64,000 nucleotides of DNA from Pseudomonas gozinkensis (GTDB lineage: Bacteria; Pseudomonadota; Gammaproteobacteria; Pseudomonadales; Pseudomonadaceae): assembly GCF_014863585.1 (NCBI RefSeq), contig NZ_CP062253.1:2072501-2136500 (forward strand), in the 5' to 3' direction. Positions 57,610 to 64,000 of the stretch are shown one piece after another. A model generated the notes under the pieces. It was not told the DNA's origin, did not search any database, and worked only from the letters and a program-made list of their open reading frames with translations. The position numbers and the translations under genes were made by a program. Within the stretch, counting starts at the first letter, position 1. Every line of letters starts with the position of its first letter.

Positions 57610-58743
57610 TTACCAGCCCCGGCCCGAATTCACCCAGAAGTTGACCGACAGCGACGTCGACACCGACTCCACCTGATGGAACCAGCCTTCGGGCAGGAAC
57701 AGCAGGTCGCCGGCCTCCAGCGTCACGCGCAGGAACGTCACGTTGCGTGCGGCGGGGAAGCGCTCATAGTCCGGCGCATCCGGGTTGAAATCGCAGCCAT
57801 CCAGCCCACCTTCCGGCGCAGTGGACCAGGTGCCCAGCGCTTCGCGGTGGTGGGGCGCGGCGAGGGTGAACTTCTTCTGGCCCCAGACTTGGGCGAACAG
57901 GTTGTCGGAGTCGTCGCGGTGCAGCGGCGTCAGCGTGCCCTTGGGGCCGATCCAGATCCGTGGCGGGATGAACAGCGAGCCATCGAAGTAGGGCGGGTAT
58001 TTGATCTGCTGCATCAGCGCGGCGGGCAGGATGTTGTTGCCCATGTAGGCCGGCGGCTCGCCGTCCGCACTCTTGGCCGCCGGGCTGTCCAGCGAAGCGA
58101 TGAAATCGGCCATCGAGGTGGAGCGGAAATCCCGTTCGGTGGAGAAGGTTTTCTTCACGTAATCGCCGTGGCGGGTGATGCCTTGCAGTTCGGCGAAGTG
58201 CACCAGCGACTCTTCGCGGCTGAGCTTGAACAGTGGCCAGTCGTGCAAGGCATTGCTGATGACCAGCGGCGTGCCGAAGGGCAGGTAGCGCTCTTCGAAT
58301 TCCTGAACTGACAACTCGCTGCGCGGCCGGCGCTCGACGACGGTCTGCACCGGTCGAGCGGCGGTGATGGTTTCACTGCGGCGCGGCGGGGTCGGATAGC
58401 GCTTGTTCATGTCGACTTTTTGCGCCGGTGCACCCCCGTGGCGGGCGTGGTCGATGATCTGCGGCAGCATCGTCGCCAGGCCCATGTTGCCGCCGATCTT
58501 CAAACGACCGCTGGCGAACAGCTCTTCGACGTTGGCGGTGCCGCTCATGATCCCGGCAAAATCGTTCGGCGCCACTTCAATGGTCACGTCCGGATTCGGG
58601 TGTCGACCGGCCTCGGTGCGGGTACTGGCCTTGACCTCGGACCAGCACGCCAGCTGTGGACCCAGCACGAATTGGAAAACGCCTTCGATGCCGACGGCGC
58701 CGGCATTGGCGAACAGCTTGCCCAGGATGGTCTGCAGGTCCAC
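57610..58743 (-). CDS. SCP2 domain fused to JmjC/cupin-8 Fe(II)-dependent oxygenase
   Basis: A 377-residue fusion. Residues about 5-105 look like an SCP2 sterol-carrier domain (VTIEVAPNDFAGIMSGTANVEELFASGRLKIGGNMG). Residues about 130-377 are a cupin-like JmjC domain with the iron triad His 275, Asp 277 (PLHRDD) and His 356 (GWFHQVES), as in 2-oxoglutarate hydroxylases. It starts with GTG after GAGGA. A perfect PvdS promoter motif lies 37-60 bases upstream, back to back with that of the thioesterase, so expression in iron starvation and a role in pyoverdine or a related metabolite are likely. The substrate is unknown. Confidence 0.85.
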   Translation of the reverse strand: MDLQTILGKLFANAGAVGIEGVFQFVLGPQLACWSEVKASTRTEAGRHPNPDVTIEVAPNDFAGIMSGTANVEELFASGRLKIGGNMGLATMLPQIIDHARHGGAPAQKVDMNKRYPTPPRRSETITAARPVQTVVERRPRSELSVQEFEERYLPFGTPLVISNALHDWPLFKLSREESLVHFAELQGITRHGDYVKKTFSTERDFRSTSMADFIASLDSPAAKSADGEPPAYMGNNILPAALMQQIKYPPYFDGSLFIPPRIWIGPKGTLTPLHRDDSDNLFAQVWGQKKFTLAAPHHREALGTWSTAPEGGLDGCDFNPDAPDYERFPAARNVTFLRVTLEAGDLLFLPEGWFHQVESVSTSLSVNFWVNSGRGW

Positions 58744-58779
58744 GGGGAATCCTCGTTGTTGTTTTGGCCTGAACGGTTA

Positions 58780-58803
58780 ACGAGGGTTTGTGGGGGAAAT
58801 TTA
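58780..58803 (-). promoter_or_regulatory. PvdS (iron-starvation) promoter motif of the SCP2-JmjC gene
   Basis: On the minus strand GCTAAAT with TAAAT at 58803-58799, 16 bases, then CGT at 58782-58780: a full match to the TAAAT-N16-CGT consensus of the extracytoplasmic sigma factor PvdS. Predicted start near 58774, about 30 bases before the GTG. Confidence 0.85.
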
Positions 58804-58815
58804 GCCACCGCCGAC

Positions 58816-58839
58816 TAATTTGCCCTGCCGCTGATCCGT
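58816..58839 (+). promoter_or_regulatory. PvdS (iron-starvation) promoter motif of the thioesterase gene
   Basis: CTAATT with TAATT at 58816-58820, 16 bases, then CGT at 58837-58839; one mismatch to consensus. It is divergent from the motif at 58780-58803 with 12 bases between them. Confidence 0.7.
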
Positions 58840-58875
58840 ACCCTCTTGAAGAGACATTTTTTCGAGGGAAGCGTG

Positions 58876-59610
58876 GTGACCAAGTTGACCCTGCTGTGCC
58901 TGCCGTACTCCGGCGCCAGTGCCATGGTCTACAGCCGCTGGCGGCCGAAGCTGCCGCAATGGCTGCAATTGCAACCGGTGGAGCTGCCGGGGCGCGGCGC
59001 ACGGTTCGACGAACCGCTGCACACCGACATGCGCGTACTGGCGATGCAACTGGCCAGGGAATTGCGCCCGGCACTCAAGACCCCGTATGCGTTGTTCGGC
59101 CACAGCCTGGGCGCATTGATGGCTTGTGAAATCGCCCATGCGCTGCGGGCGCTGGGCTGTCCGGAACCGGTGGCGCTGTTCGCCTCGGGCACCGCTGCAC
59201 CGACCATGCGCGCCGATTACGACCGTGGTTTCGCCGATCCGAAGACCGACGCCGAGCTGATCGATCAGTTACGCACGCTCAACGGCACCAGCGAAGAAGT
59301 GCTGGCCAATGAAGAGTTGATGAGCCTGACCCTGCCGATCCTGCGCGCGGATTTCCTGCTGTGCGGCAAATTCCAGCCGTTGCAGCGCCCGTTGCTCAAA
59401 TGCCCGGTGCACGTACTCGGCGGCAAGGCCGACAAGGCCACCACCGAACAACTGATCGGCTGGAGCAAGGAAACCTCCGGCAGCTTCTCGGTGGACATGC
59501 TGGCCGGCGGGCACTTCTTCATTCATGAGCACGAAGCCCGAGTGCTCAAGGTGATCAAGGATCAACTCGAGGTGCATCACCGGCGCCACAGCTTGATGGC
59601 TGCCGTCTAG
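58876..59610 (+). CDS. pvdG: Type II thioesterase of the pyoverdine system (PvdG-like)
   Basis: Editing thioesterase that removes wrong acyl groups from NRPS carrier domains. From GTG 58876 it has 244 residues beginning MTKLTLLCLPYSGASAMVYS; GAGGGAA lies just upstream, and a GTG one codon earlier or TTG 58846 are alternatives. The nucleophile is Ser in FGHSLGAL, the His in GGHFFIHEH, and ELPGRGARFDEP is the family signature. It lies between the PvdS promoter pair and the NRPS gene. Confidence 0.9.
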   Translation: MTKLTLLCLPYSGASAMVYSRWRPKLPQWLQLQPVELPGRGARFDEPLHTDMRVLAMQLARELRPALKTPYALFGHSLGALMACEIAHALRALGCPEPVALFASGTAAPTMRADYDRGFADPKTDAELIDQLRTLNGTSEEVLANEELMSLTLPILRADFLLCGKFQPLQRPLLKCPVHVLGGKADKATTEQLIGWSKETSGSFSVDMLAGGHFFIHEHEARVLKVIKDQLEVHHRRHSLMAAV

Positions 59611-59635
59611 CCCAACCTCCAACTCATCCTGAAAG

Positions 59636-59740
59636 CTGTGGGAGCGGGCTTGCCCCGGGCGGCGATCCGACGATAGCGATTTTTCAGTCAGCGCAGGGTT
59701 GACTGACAGACCGCTATCGCGAGCAAGCTCGCTCCCACAG
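59636..59740. repeat. REPIN between thioesterase and NRPS
   Basis: CTGTGGGAGCGGGCTTGCCC arm at the left and GCGAGCAAGCTCGCTCCCACAG at the right. The inner parts differ, and a smaller inverted repeat (CGATAGCG with CGCTATCG) lies inside. Confidence 0.85.
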
Positions 59741-59767
59741 TTGCTTCTGACACTTCTTCTCAATCGC

Positions 59768-59790
59768 TAATTTTTCCGGTCTGCATTCGT
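59768..59790 (+). promoter_or_regulatory. Possible PvdS promoter motif of the NRPS gene
   Basis: CTAATT with TAATT at 59768-59772 and CGT at 59788-59790, spacing 15 instead of 16. The same CTAATT variant as at the thioesterase promoter makes it plausible. Confidence 0.5.
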
Positions 59791-59845
59791 TTTATAGGGA
59801 CGACGTGCCTTTGTGCTGCCTGCCTACTGATCCGGATGCCAAGAA

Positions 59846-64000
<4,155 letters not shown>

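Overview
The window is chromosomal DNA of a fluorescent pseudomonad, most likely of the Pseudomonas fluorescens group. The evidence is the high GC content, the gene order xdhABC / gntR / smc / zipA / ligA, then dnaX / ybaB / recR, then apt / anr / hemN / two tandem cbb3 operons, which follows the P. aeruginosa order as I know it, the many REP/REPIN palindromes of the GTGGGAGCGAGCTTGCTCGCG type, and a pyoverdine-type NRPS at the right edge.

Layout. 1-4.7 kb (minus): xanthine dehydrogenase xdhABC, divergent from a GntR/FCD regulator with a symmetric operator-like intergenic region. 5-12.7 kb (plus): smc, zipA, ligA. 12.8-16.4 kb: a zinc metallopeptidase, the SRP RNA gene ffs with promoter and terminator, and a compact UvrD-like helicase. 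16.4-23.8 kb: a periplasmic binding protein, dnaX-ybaB, an NADPH oxidoreductase, recR, an acyl-CoA dehydrogenase, apt. 23.9-41.1 kb: the microaerobic respiration block, made of the regulator anr, hemN, the cbb3 assembly genes (a DsbD/TauE-like protein, ccoS, ccoI, ccoH, ccoG) and two complete ccoNOQP operons. Anr-box-like sites precede hemN, ccoG and the second ccoN; only a weak one precedes the first ccoN. An AT-richer phosphoesterase gene interrupts the block.

41.2-44.2 kb is rich in repeats and RNA-like structure: a hairpin-rich non-coding element, a tandem array of seven REP-like units, and a strongly folded leader before a small DUF6124-type gene. 44-50 kb holds an Aer-type chemoreceptor, a CPBP protease, an isonitrile hydratase divergent from a GlxA-type AraC regulator with an operator-like repeat, an epoxide-hydrolase-like protein and a hypothetical gene. 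50.3-57.6 kb: a stand-alone NRPS-like adenylation-thiolation-reductase protein, a GH15 glucoamylase/trehalase overlapping an SDR dehydrogenase, and an MFS exporter. 57.6-64 kb: pyoverdine-associated genes, with an SCP2-JmjC/cupin fusion and a type II thioesterase divergently arranged under back-to-back PvdS (iron-starvation) promoter motifs, followed by an NRPS (C-A-T-E, cut by the window end) whose first adenylation pocket looks basic-residue (Lys-like) specific.

The most interesting items are the bidirectional PvdS promoter that ties an uncharacterised SCP2-JmjC oxygenase to siderophore synthesis, the orphan A-T-R enzyme, the structured leader of the DUF6124 gene, and the Anr box lying inside a neighbouring coding sequence.
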